This document shows, in pieces, positions 52,057 through 60,308 of a stretch of DNA of 64,000 nt. The notes beneath the pieces were generated by a model, which was not told the origin of the DNA, ran no database searches, and saw only the letters and a list, made by a program, of their open reading frames with translations. The number at the start of each line of letters is the position of its first letter. The first letter of the stretch is position 1. Origin of the DNA: Pyrinomonadaceae bacterium (lineage in GTDB: Bacteria; Acidobacteriota; Blastocatellia; Pyrinomonadales; Pyrinomonadaceae). Location of the stretch: NCBI GenBank assembly GCA_017983495.1, contig JAGOBH010000003.1:248001-312000 (forward strand), written 5' to 3'. The position numbers were made by a program, and so were the translations under genes.

Positions 52057-54162
52057 ATGGCAACAACATATTCAAGAAGAAATTTCCTTAAGGTATCTGC
52101 TTTATCAGGTGGGGGAATGCTCATCAGTTTTAGCCTATTCAACCAGGATGCAGAAGCAAAAGTATCGGAGGAAGTGGTTTTTGCTCCAAATGCGTATATC
52201 AAAATTGCTGCTGACGGTACCATTGTGTTGTTGGCACCGAACCCGGAAATTGGCCAGGGTGTAAAAACATCGTTACCCATGATCGTTGCCGAAGAGTTGG
52301 GTGTTGATTGGAAAAAGATCAAGGTCGAATTAGCACCATTAGACGGCAGAATGGGCCGACAAACAGCCGGAGGTAGTGGATCAGTAAGAGGACGGTTTAC
52401 AGAGCTGCGTACCGTAGGAGCAACAGCACGCGAAATGTTAACGACTGCGGCAGCACAAACGTGGAATGTTCCTGTAACTGAATGCACCGTTGAAAACGGA
52501 GAAGTGATCCATAAGGCAAGCGGAAAAAAATTGAGTTATGCTTCGTTGGCATCTGCAGCAGCGAAATTGGAAGTGCCGGCTAAGCCAACGTTAAAAGATC
52601 CGAAAGAATTTAAATTGATCGGCACGAGAGTTAAAGATGTAGACGCACATAAAATTGTAACCGGTCAACCGTTGTTTGGGATCGATACAAGAAAAGAAGG
52701 AATGCTTTTCGCCATGGTAAGCCGTCCGCCTGCCTATGGAAAAACATTGGGCGATGTAAACGATGCAGCTGCTTTGAAAATCGATGGCGTTAAGAAAGTA
52801 GTAAAGATCAAGAATGCAGTTGCCGTGCTTGCAACCTCTACATGGGCTGCAAGAAAAGGAAGAAATGCACTTGTGATCCAATGGAATGCAGGTGAAAAAC
52901 TGGAGAACAGTTCCGAGCATTTCGCAGCGTTTAAGGCCTTGCTTGATAAACCTGCACCAACGGCACCAGCAAGGAATGATGGAGATGTTGAAGCAGCTAA
53001 ACAAGGTGCTGCAAAATTTCTCGATGTAACGTATGAAATACCTTCACTGGCGCACGGACAAATGGAGCCGCTTAATTTTTATGCGAATGTGAAAGATGGG
53101 AAAGTGGAATTGTTTGGTCCAACACAAGTACCGGCAGCAGTCAGAGCCGAAGTATCAAAACAATTGGGAATAGCGGCAGAAAATATCACCATTTCATCGC
53201 CCCGCCAGGGTGGTGGTTTTGGCAGAAAGTTAATGACCGATAATGGCGTGGAAGCTGCGTTGATTTCAGCCGCAGCACAAAGCCCGGTGCAGGTGCAATG
53301 GACACGTGAAGATGATATGCAGAATGATTTCTATCGTCCTGCAGAAATGTGGAGATACCGAGCAGCACTTTCGGCCGACAATTTATTATCATGGCATCAA
53401 TCGGGTATTGGTATTGGTCGTGGTGTAAGTGGTGACAGTTATGTTGCGGGAAGTATTGCAAATTACCGTGCCGAAGGACAAGGTTTTAAAAGCAATACGC
53501 CAACAGGTTGGTGGAGAGCTCCCGGTGCAAATACGCTTGCATTTGTTGCTGAAAGTTTTATGGATGAAGTATGCACCGAATTGAAAAAAGATCCTGTTGC
53601 ATTTCGCCTGGAGTTGTTGAAAAAAGCAAAAGAACAAACTGTTGGAAAAATTAATTACGATCCGGAGAAGTATAAGAGTGTGATCGAGCTTGTTGCGAAG
53701 ATGAGTAAGTGGGGTTCGAAAACACCCGGCGTATTCAGAGGTTTTTCAACATGGTACTCGTTTGGCTCTTATGTAGCGCAGGTGGTTGATGTGCACATGG
53801 TAAATGGACAACCGAAGGTTAAGAAAGTTTTTTGCGCAGTAAACTGTGGCCGTGTAATTAATTTGAGCGGTGCAGAAAACCAGGTGCAGGGTTCAATTGT
53901 TGATGGCATCAGTCATGCCATGTTTCCGAAAGTTACGTTTGTAAATGGTGCTGTGGCCGAAACAAATTTTAATACCTATAAGTTTTTACGCATGAAAGAT
54001 GCACCTACGGAAATCGATGTGCAATTTGTTGAATCGGATGAGGCACCTACAGGATTAGGTGAGCCGGCTTTGCCGCCTGTTGCAGCAGCTCTTGCAAATG
54101 CGATCTTTGCAGCAACCGGAAAACGATTACGCAAGCTGCCGTTTGCAGACCAACTGGGTTAG
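52057..54162 (+). CDS. Molybdenum hydroxylase large subunit (isoquinoline 1-oxidoreductase beta-like)
   Basis: A 701-residue molybdopterin-binding subunit (xanthine dehydrogenase family, IorB-like). It begins with a twin-arginine signal, SRRNFLKVSALSGGGMLI, so the holoenzyme should be exported folded. Molybdenum-domain landmarks include NPEIGQGVKTSLPMIVAEEL, SPRQGGGFGRKL, WWRAPGANTLAFVAESFMDE and EAPTGLGEPALPPVAAAL with the catalytic Glu. The substrate (aldehyde, N-heterocycle or similar) cannot be told. Codon use is again Bacteroidota-like. Together with its small subunit it forms a compact island. Confidence 0.92.
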   Translation: MATTYSRRNFLKVSALSGGGMLISFSLFNQDAEAKVSEEVVFAPNAYIKIAADGTIVLLAPNPEIGQGVKTSLPMIVAEELGVDWKKIKVELAPLDGRMGRQTAGGSGSVRGRFTELRTVGATAREMLTTAAAQTWNVPVTECTVENGEVIHKASGKKLSYASLASAAAKLEVPAKPTLKDPKEFKLIGTRVKDVDAHKIVTGQPLFGIDTRKEGMLFAMVSRPPAYGKTLGDVNDAAALKIDGVKKVVKIKNAVAVLATSTWAARKGRNALVIQWNAGEKLENSSEHFAAFKALLDKPAPTAPARNDGDVEAAKQGAAKFLDVTYEIPSLAHGQMEPLNFYANVKDGKVELFGPTQVPAAVRAEVSKQLGIAAENITISSPRQGGGFGRKLMTDNGVEAALISAAAQSPVQVQWTREDDMQNDFYRPAEMWRYRAALSADNLLSWHQSGIGIGRGVSGDSYVAGSIANYRAEGQGFKSNTPTGWWRAPGANTLAFVAESFMDEVCTELKKDPVAFRLELLKKAKEQTVGKINYDPEKYKSVIELVAKMSKWGSKTPGVFRGFSTWYSFGSYVAQVVDVHMVNGQPKVKKVFCAVNCGRVINLSGAENQVQGSIVDGISHAMFPKVTFVNGAVAETNFNTYKFLRMKDAPTEIDVQFVESDEAPTGLGEPALPPVAAALANAIFAATGKRLRKLPFADQLG

Positions 54163-54218
54163 ATCAGTTTGAGTTTGCCTACAAGTTCCTTCCGTTAGGA
54201 GAACCCTAAAGGTTTTCA

Positions 54219-54262
54219 TTGGACAACTTTTCTGTCCGGGCACGGACAAGTTACAGTTCCAA
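54219..54262. repeat. Imperfect palindrome at right edge of the AT-rich island
   Basis: TGTCCG-GGCA-CGGACA (about 54232-54247) is the core. The outer TTGGA and TTCCAA ends extend a weak stem. The bases TGGACAACTT (54220-54229) are the exact inverted match of AAGTTGTCCA (51470-51479) at the left edge. It resembles the left-edge hairpin in having TGTCC/GGACA around a short loop. Confidence 0.6.
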
Positions 54263-54277
54263 CCGCAGGTCACTGGC

Positions 54278-55477
54278 ATGAAACGATTGGCCGCATATTT
54301 TATTGTCGCGACAGTTTGGTGTGTCGTGGCCGGATTGCAGGGTGTTGCTCAGGAGACGCGTCCGCGCGTTCGTGACGTGGGCCTAAAGATCGGCATCTTG
54401 CCGACAGGGCCGCTGAACGCGATCACCGACGTCGCCGGTGTGACGGTCGGGCAGACGACGTTGATCAAAGGCGACAATGTGCGGACCGGTGTAACGGCCA
54501 TCGTGCCGCATCCGGGAAATCTCTTCAAGGAAAAGGTGCCCGGGGCGGTATTTGTCGGCAACGGTTTTGGCAAGCTTGCGGGCTCGACGCAGGTCAACGA
54601 ACTCGGCGAGATCGAGACGCCGATCCTGCTAACCTCGACACTCTCGGTTCCAAAAACCGCTGATTTCCTAATCGACTACATGCTCGCGATGCCGGGCAAC
54701 GAGAATGTTCGCTCGATCAATCCGCTCGTCGCCGAGACCAACGACGGTGGGCTCAACGACATTCGCAGCCGTCCTGTAACCCGCGAGGACGTTTTCAATG
54801 CACTAAAGACCGCAAAAGGCGGAGCCGTCGACGAAGGCACGGTCGGTGCGGGCACGGGAACCGTCGCTTATGGCTGGAAAGGCGGGATCGGTACGTCTTC
54901 GCGAAAGCTGCCCGCGTCGCTCGGCGGATACACGCTTGGCGTACTGGTGCAGACTAATTTTGGCGGTGTCCTGACCGTAGACGGTGTGCCGGTCGGTATG
55001 GAACTTGGTAAATACTATCTGAAGGAAGCGGTCGGAGAGAACCACCCCGTGGACGAAACGCTGCCACCTCGCCCCTCGCGTAAGGAGGGGAGCCAAGACA
55101 ATGCGGACGGGTCGATCATCATTGTGATCGCGACGGACGCTCCGCTCGACAACCGGCAATTGAGCCGTTTGGCATCGCGGGCGATGGCCGGGCTGGCACG
55201 GACCGGTTCGTCAATGACGAACGGCAGCGGCGATTATGTTATCGCGTTCTCGACGCAAAACCGCATCAACGCCGGGCAGAGTGTCCGCGACGTCAAGATC
55301 GTCGGCAACGACGCGATGTCACCGCTCTTTCAGGCCGTGATCGAGGCCACCGAAGAGGCCATCCTGAATTCCTTGTTCAAAGCTACGACTGTGACCGGAA
55401 ACGGACGAACGATCGAGGCTTTGCCGATTGAAAAAGTGAAAGAGATCTTAAAACGGTACGGACGGCAACTTAAATAA
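54278..55477 (+). CDS. Exported P1 family aminopeptidase (DmpA/BapA-like), second copy
   Basis: A 399-residue paralogue of the P1 peptidase ending at 33972. Signal peptide LAAYFIVATVWCVVAGLQGV, then LNAITDVAGVTVGQTTLIKG, PILLTSTLSVPKTADFLI, GTVGAGTGTVAYGWKGGIG and the self-cleavage region TNGSGDYVIAFSTQNR, where a Gly precedes the nucleophile Ser as in classical DmpA. ETLPPRPSRKEGSQ (about residues 266-279) is encoded partly by a small hairpin (CCCCTC at 55072, GAGGGG at 55085) and is not in the paralogue. Host-like codon use returns here after the AT-rich island. Convergent with the next gene. Confidence 0.92.
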   Translation: MKRLAAYFIVATVWCVVAGLQGVAQETRPRVRDVGLKIGILPTGPLNAITDVAGVTVGQTTLIKGDNVRTGVTAIVPHPGNLFKEKVPGAVFVGNGFGKLAGSTQVNELGEIETPILLTSTLSVPKTADFLIDYMLAMPGNENVRSINPLVAETNDGGLNDIRSRPVTREDVFNALKTAKGGAVDEGTVGAGTGTVAYGWKGGIGTSSRKLPASLGGYTLGVLVQTNFGGVLTVDGVPVGMELGKYYLKEAVGENHPVDETLPPRPSRKEGSQDNADGSIIIVIATDAPLDNRQLSRLASRAMAGLARTGSSMTNGSGDYVIAFSTQNRINAGQSVRDVKIVGNDAMSPLFQAVIEATEEAILNSLFKATTVTGNGRTIEALPIEKVKEILKRYGRQLK

Positions 55478-55482
55478 AAAGA

Positions 55483-55506
55483 GCCGACCGGAAATTTCCG
55501 GCCGGC
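55483..55506. terminator. Bidirectional hairpin between convergent genes
   Basis: GCCGACCGGAAA (55483-55494) pairs with TTTCCGGCCGGC (55495-55506), 11 of 12 bases, with A tract on the left (TAAATAAAAAGA) and AT-rich sequence on the right. It lies between the P1 peptidase gene and the facing DTDGDG gene. Confidence 0.8.
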
Positions 55507-55529
55507 ACCAAATATCGATTGGCAAGGTC

Positions 55530-56870
55530 CTACACCGTTCCGTCATCAGATCCGGAATCGTAAGTAGTCGGCGTGGACATGTCGACGCTCGAATCAAATC
55601 CTGTATCGACAGCTGACATATCGTAGCCCGCATCACCGACCGGAGCCGGAGTTACCGTGTCATACATTGTCGACGCCGGATCAGCTGTGGCGGCATAAAT
55701 GTCAGCCGATTCCTGATAGCCGGCGGCATTATCGAGGCTGCTTTGGGCGGCGTCGGTGTTGCCTTGTTCGGCGTACCATTCGGCATTGTCAACAAAATAC
55801 TCCGCATTCTTTTCGTCATGAACGGCATTTCCGAGATTGTAAGCGTCCTGGTCGGCCTGGCCCGTACGGTCTTCGCCGCTTGCGAGATAATCAGCATCTC
55901 CGATCGTGTAACCGGCGTTCAATGCATCCTCTTTCGCGGCTTCGTAGTCGCCGTCAGCAATGTGTTCCGCCTGTTGGACTCGATATTCTTCGGCGATCTC
56001 CTGTTTGTAGGCCGCGTTCTCTAGATCGGTCGAGTCCGAGGCTCCGAGCATCGAAGAATCACCTGCTGCCCAGGCTTCATTTTCGGCAATTTCGCGGGCA
56101 TCGGCCGCTGCGGCATAATCGCCTTGAGCAACGTACTCATCGACCTTTGCCTGAGCTTCGCTGGCTGCGTCGGCATGTGCTTGTTGTGTCGCCGACTCGA
56201 CGTCTTCTGTCGACTCAGGGGCCGGGTCATTTAAGCCCGTCGCCGGAACATCTGCTACGGAATACCCAGTATCCGCGACCTCATACGATGTTCCGCCATC
56301 GGTAACTTCGGTTGAATATTCTTCATTAGTGATCGGGAAACCGTCTTCGCCTACGGTAAATTCGATCGAGTCTGTCGAGAGTTCTTCTTCGGTGGGCAAA
56401 CCTTCATCCGCTATTGCCGTTTCTTCAAATTCACCGTCACCATCAGCATCGGTGTAGGCGACATCTAATTCACCGTCGCCGTCTGTGTCGAGCATCGCGA
56501 CGTCGATCTGTCCGTCACCGTCTGTGTCGGCACCTGCTGCATCAAAGGCTCCGTCGCCGTCCGTGTCCATAGCGATGGCATCTAGATTTCCGTCTCCGTC
56601 GGTATCAGCAGAGACGGCATCTACTCTTCCGTCGCCGTCCGTATCGCCGGCGATAGTGTCGAGTTCACCGTCGCCGTCCGTATCAGCGGCACCGGCGTCG
56701 ATCTTTCCGTCTCCGTCGGTGTCTGCATATGTGACCTCAGTCTCAACCGCCGAGTCGTCGAATAATGCCTCGACGATCTCGTCTGCCAACGAGCCGCCGT
56801 CGCTGGGAGCGGTTGTTATCTCAAATTCCGTCTCATCGATGATCATTGTTGGGTCTTGTTCATTCGCCAT
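55530..56870 (-). CDS. Acidic protein with eight DTDGDG repeats (Ca-binding type)
   Basis: A 446-residue, strongly acidic protein of unknown function without a signal peptide or membrane helix. Residues 49-152 are eight tandem 13-residue repeats of the form ADTDGDGELDTIA, similar to calcium-binding thrombospondin type 3 or dockerin loops. The remainder is Glu/Ala-rich with helix-like repeats (YVAQGDYAAAADAREIAEN and HIADGDYEAAKEDALNAGY) that recall TPR. The gene overlaps the upstream degenerate M48 gene by 11 bp and is the last of a three-gene set. Secretion could be through an unusual route, or it may chelate metal in the cytosol. Confidence 0.82.
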   Translation of the reverse strand: MANEQDPTMIIDETEFEITTAPSDGGSLADEIVEALFDDSAVETEVTYADTDGDGKIDAGAADTDGDGELDTIAGDTDGDGRVDAVSADTDGDGNLDAIAMDTDGDGAFDAAGADTDGDGQIDVAMLDTDGDGELDVAYTDADGDGEFEETAIADEGLPTEEELSTDSIEFTVGEDGFPITNEEYSTEVTDGGTSYEVADTGYSVADVPATGLNDPAPESTEDVESATQQAHADAASEAQAKVDEYVAQGDYAAAADAREIAENEAWAAGDSSMLGASDSTDLENAAYKQEIAEEYRVQQAEHIADGDYEAAKEDALNAGYTIGDADYLASGEDRTGQADQDAYNLGNAVHDEKNAEYFVDNAEWYAEQGNTDAAQSSLDNAAGYQESADIYAATADPASTMYDTVTPAPVGDAGYDMSAVDTGFDSSVDMSTPTTYDSGSDDGTV

Positions 56871-58251
56871 AGTTTTGGTTCTCCTCTCTTAATTTTTCCG
56901 GAGGAGCTTTCGGCTCGGCCGGTTTGGTCTTTTTCTTAATAACGGTGACCTTTCCGCAAGCTGCGCTTGGGCATTTGACCGATAGTTTGGGTTTGCCCTG
57001 AAGTGCCGACATCGGTATTCGCAGCGGAGCTTTACAAGCAGAACATTTGATCTTCAGCTCGCTCCGAGCCTTCTGATCTGCTGGTGGGGGCGGCGGTTTA
57101 GGCGGCGTAGCTTGTGCCAACGTCTGCTTGATCCACGAGGCCGTCCCCGAGAATTCAGGACTGTTTGCAAACTGGTTTAGCAGCTTAAGACGCGGCCCGA
57201 GATACGGCGTTGAGGTGGTTGTGAGTTCCGAAAGCCGCAGCAGGTCTCCGTCATCCTCACGCTGCTGTTCGAGCCACGCTTCGATATTTATTTGCTTGAA
57301 AATGAACGAAGACTTCAGTGACCATGACAGCAGCGTGCGGCGGGCGACCTCTTCGCTGCCAACGGCAAGTAAACCTGCCCGATCCGCAGTGATCTCAGCC
57401 TGGCGAGCCCAAGCAAGCAGCGGCATTTCGACCGCACCACCGATCAGAGCCGATGGGCTAAGAATGGCGTTGAAGATACCGCCGGCCATAAAGCCCCTTG
57501 CCGGGCCCTGTTCGCCGAGGAAAAATCGAATAACAGTCTTCCATAAGGCATGCCCAGCCTTGCAATGCCCCATTTCGCGTGCGAGCAGGTATAGCATGTC
57601 AACACCTTGAAAATTGCCAGCGACGGCAGAGCCAATGACGATAAATGAATCACGATCGGTGCCGAAAGTTAAGCAGTCCCATGGCCGTTCGCCCGAGAGA
57701 TAGACGTCGGGCATATGCGACATGCCGAGAATTCTCGCGGCCCGAACGGCTGGACCAAAGACGTGCGGCATCTGCTTTTCACCAAGCAAGATGCCGTTGA
57801 ATGAGACCTCGACCCACCGCCGCCCGACCTTTTCGGAAACAGCTTTGGCCGCCGCATTCAATGGTCTCACCGCCTGCAGAGCAGCCATCGCCTTGGCGTC
57901 TGCAGCCCAGGCGAAAGCCGAATTATCGATCTTGTAGCCGGAAACGAGCGGGCGAAGCCAGCGGCATTCCTTACACATGATCAACTTTTCCTGAAGGCCT
58001 CGGCCATCACCGCCGCACGTACGGCAAACGACTGGCTGTGGTACAAATTGCGGCTGGGGAGGATAGTTGGGGTTGTAGTTTGGGGGCGGAACATGCGTTT
58101 GATCTACTCGCTGTTGCTGAGCTGGTTCCGGTTGCGGTTGAGGTGGCTGAATCGCCATCGCCGTGCCGCAGTAAATGCAGAATCGCGAGCCATGCGCGGG
58201 CTGACGATGGCCGTTAGAACAGACAGGTAAATTTTGAGGAACGTTAGCCAC
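56860..58251 (-). CDS. Degenerate M48-like metallopeptidase with zinc-ribbon ends
   Basis: A 463-residue protein. Start is GTG 58251, which overlaps the stop of the upstream gene (TAGTG); a longer reading to 58569 is a shadow. N-terminal CSNGHRQ...CIYCG and CRTCGG...MCKECRW pairs look like zinc ribbons, separated by a Pro/Gln linker (PPQPQPEPAQQQ). The middle (about 230-380) is M48-like: LLAREMGHCKAGHALW where the canonical HExxH is REMGH, so the first zinc His is lost, though the downstream EITADRAGLLA is kept. A third Cys pair near the end (CSACKAPL, CPSAACG) adds a ribbon. Probably a non-catalytic or altered protease. Confidence 0.85.
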   Translation of the reverse strand: MANVPQNLPVCSNGHRQPAHGSRFCIYCGTAMAIQPPQPQPEPAQQQRVDQTHVPPPNYNPNYPPQPQFVPQPVVCRTCGGDGRGLQEKLIMCKECRWLRPLVSGYKIDNSAFAWAADAKAMAALQAVRPLNAAAKAVSEKVGRRWVEVSFNGILLGEKQMPHVFGPAVRAARILGMSHMPDVYLSGERPWDCLTFGTDRDSFIVIGSAVAGNFQGVDMLYLLAREMGHCKAGHALWKTVIRFFLGEQGPARGFMAGGIFNAILSPSALIGGAVEMPLLAWARQAEITADRAGLLAVGSEEVARRTLLSWSLKSSFIFKQINIEAWLEQQREDDGDLLRLSELTTTSTPYLGPRLKLLNQFANSPEFSGTASWIKQTLAQATPPKPPPPPADQKARSELKIKCSACKAPLRIPMSALQGKPKLSVKCPSAACGKVTVIKKKTKPAEPKAPPEKLREENQNYGE

Positions 58252-58679
58252 TAATATCCACCACCACCCGCGACCGCAGTAAGCAATAACCAGACGATCC
58301 AAGCCCCAATGTGAATAACGGTTGCCGCTATGCCGACCCAAAGGCCCACCTGCGACATCAGCTTTCCGTCTGCCGGCGATCGGCCTTCGCGGATCGCTTG
58401 CAGCTCGAGCCAACCGAGTATCGCGCCGGGAACGCCGAGAATCGGTCCGCAGCACAGGATCCCTCCGATCGAAAGCAGCATTGCGATAAGCGGCTTTTGC
58501 GACGCAGGTGATGCGGCAACAAATGCCTGTCCGCCCATAACAGGGGCTGCGACAGGGTTCTGCGGCCATGGCTGCTGTTGCTGGGTTCCGACATTGGCGG
58601 TTAATGGCGAAGCGCAGTTATGGCAAAAGGCCGCTTCGGCCGGATTTGGTAACGAGCATTTTGGACAGACTTTGGTCAT
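58251..58679 (-). CDS. Zinc-ribbon membrane protein (DUF4190-like)
   Basis: A 142-residue protein with an N-terminal zinc ribbon (CPKCSLPNPAEAAFCHNC, about residues 5-22), a Gln/Pro linker (QQQQPWPQNPVAAP) and two or three membrane helices (PLIAMLLSIGGILCCGPILG and GIAATVIHIGAWIVWLLLTA). The second part resembles DUF4190. Start ATG at 58679 is used; ATGs at 58703 and 58715 would add residues with less family-like sequence. It is the first gene of the three-gene cassette and its stop overlaps the next start. Confidence 0.8.
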   Translation of the reverse strand: MTKVCPKCSLPNPAEAAFCHNCASPLTANVGTQQQQPWPQNPVAAPVMGGQAFVAASPASQKPLIAMLLSIGGILCCGPILGVPGAILGWLELQAIREGRSPADGKLMSQVGLWVGIAATVIHIGAWIVWLLLTAVAGGGGY

Positions 58680-58850
58680 ATTTTTGCGAATTCTCAATGC
58701 CATCTGCTCATTCAAAGCTGAATGACAACGATAAAATTAAAGCCTTCAAACAATAGGGCGTAAAAACCCGTCGTTTATGGTCAAATTATTTTGTTAACAT
58801 TGGTAGAATAGCCGAAGTCATCAAAATTTAGAAGATTTTGTGTGCAAATA

Positions 58851-60308
58851 ATGGATCAATTGCATAACTATATCGGCGGCGAGTTGGTTCAACCGGCATC
58901 GGGCGAGTACTTGGATAATTTTGACCCGTCGACGGGCGAGGTTTATTCGCTGATCGCGGATTCGGATGATCGCGATGTGCATCTTGCCGTCGAGGCGGCT
59001 CAGGCTGCGTTTCCGGCGTGGGCGGCGACATCGGCTGAGGTACGGCACGACATATTGATGCGGCTGGTCGGGCTGATCGAGCGTGACCTTGAGGTCCTGG
59101 CTGTTGCCGAAAGCGTTGATCAGGGAAAGCCGGTTTCGCTGGCTCGAATGGTCGATATTCCGCGAGCGATGTCGAATTTCAAGTTTTACGCAACGGCGGC
59201 GATGCATTCCGCGAACGAGTCGCACGACAGTGTTGGCCAAGGTGCGATCAACTACACTCTGCGGCAGCCGCTCGGGGTGGTCGGCTGCATTAGCCCGTGG
59301 AATCTGCCGCTGTATCTATTTACGTGGAAGATCGCACCGGCGATCGCGGCGGGCTGCACGGTCGTCGCCAAACCGTCGGAAGTGACGCCGATGACGGCGT
59401 ATATGTTGTCAAAGCTTTGCATCGAGGCTGGTTTGCCGGCGGGCGTGCTGAACATCGTCCACGGCCTCGGGCCAAAGGTCGGTTCGGCGATCGTGGCACA
59501 CAAGGAAGTCAAAGCGATCTCGTTCACCGGCGGCACGAAAACCGGTGAGGAGATCGCACGCGTCGCGGCACCGATGTTCAAAAAGCTCTCGCTCGAACTC
59601 GGGGGCAAGAACCCGAATATTATCTTCGCCGACTGCAATTACGAAGAAATGCTGGCAACCACAGTCCGCTCGTCGTTCTCAAATCAAGGCGAGATCTGTC
59701 TTTGCGGCTCGCGGATATTTGTTGAGCGGCCGATCTATGAGCGGTTCAAGGCGGACTTTGTCGCACGCGTGGCAGAGCTTAAGGTCGGAGACCCGCAGGA
59801 TGCCGAAACGGACGTCGGAGCGATCGTCTCAAAGCAGCATTTTGACAAGATAATGTCGTACATCGAACTCGCGAAAGAGGAAGGCGGGACAGTGTTGAGC
59901 GGCGGTAAGTCCGTTAATCCGCAATCCGCAATCCGCAATCCGCAATTGAAAGGCTGGTTCATCGAGCCAACGGTGATCGAGGGGCTGCCGCACGATTGCC
60001 GGACGAATCAGGAAGAGATTTTCGGTCCGGTGGTTACGATCATGCCGTTCGACACCGAGGACGAAGTCCTGAGTTACGCGAACTCCGTCCGGTACGGACT
60101 GTCGGCGACGGTGTGGACGGAAAATCTGTCGCGTGCTCATCGCCTCGCGGCCTTGCTTGAATCCGGCATCGTCTGGATCAACTGTTGGCTTCTGCGCGAC
60201 CTTCGAACGCCGTTTGGCGGCATGAAGGACAGCGGCGTCGGTCGCGAAGGCGGCTTCGAAGCGCTCAAGTTTTTTACGGAAGAGAAGAATGTTTGTGTAA
60301 AACTCTGA
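58851..60308 (+). CDS. Aldehyde dehydrogenase (aminomuconate/hydroxymuconate semialdehyde type)
   Basis: A 485-residue NAD(P)-dependent aldehyde dehydrogenase. Key residues are in ISPWNLPLYLFTWK (about 148), LELGGKNPNII (catalytic Glu, about 250) and NQGEICLCGSRIFVE (catalytic Cys, about 286). The end ESGIVWINCWLLRDLRTPFGG with MKDSGVGREGG is typical of 2-aminomuconate / 2-hydroxymuconate semialdehyde dehydrogenases. Bases 59916-59943 add NPQSAIRNPQ between the family residues GGKS and LKGW and consist of a heptamer tandem. The ATG at 58851 is preferred over GTG 58842. An IS200/IS605-like element is inserted one base after its stop. Confidence 0.92.
   Translation: MDQLHNYIGGELVQPASGEYLDNFDPSTGEVYSLIADSDDRDVHLAVEAAQAAFPAWAATSAEVRHDILMRLVGLIERDLEVLAVAESVDQGKPVSLARMVDIPRAMSNFKFYATAAMHSANESHDSVGQGAINYTLRQPLGVVGCISPWNLPLYLFTWKIAPAIAAGCTVVAKPSEVTPMTAYMLSKLCIEAGLPAGVLNIVHGLGPKVGSAIVAHKEVKAISFTGGTKTGEEIARVAAPMFKKLSLELGGKNPNIIFADCNYEEMLATTVRSSFSNQGEICLCGSRIFVERPIYERFKADFVARVAELKVGDPQDAETDVGAIVSKQHFDKIMSYIELAKEEGGTVLSGGKSVNPQSAIRNPQLKGWFIEPTVIEGLPHDCRTNQEEIFGPVVTIMPFDTEDEVLSYANSVRYGLSATVWTENLSRAHRLAALLESGIVWINCWLLRDLRTPFGGMKDSGVGREGGFEALKFFTEEKNVCVKL
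59916..59943. repeat. Four tandem AATCCGC heptamers inside the aldehyde dehydrogenase gene
   Basis: Four exact copies of AATCCGC (59916-59922, 59923-59929, 59930-59936, 59937-59943). Because seven is not a multiple of three, gain or loss of one unit shifts the frame. This could make the locus phase-variable by slippage; the present copy number keeps it open. Confidence 0.95.

Noticed and set aside
58251..58569. N-terminal extension of the degenerate M48 gene up to 58569
   Set aside because: It runs in another frame through the zinc-ribbon gene, has Arg-rich residues without a family, and the GTG at 58251 overlaps the upstream stop in a typical coupled arrangement.
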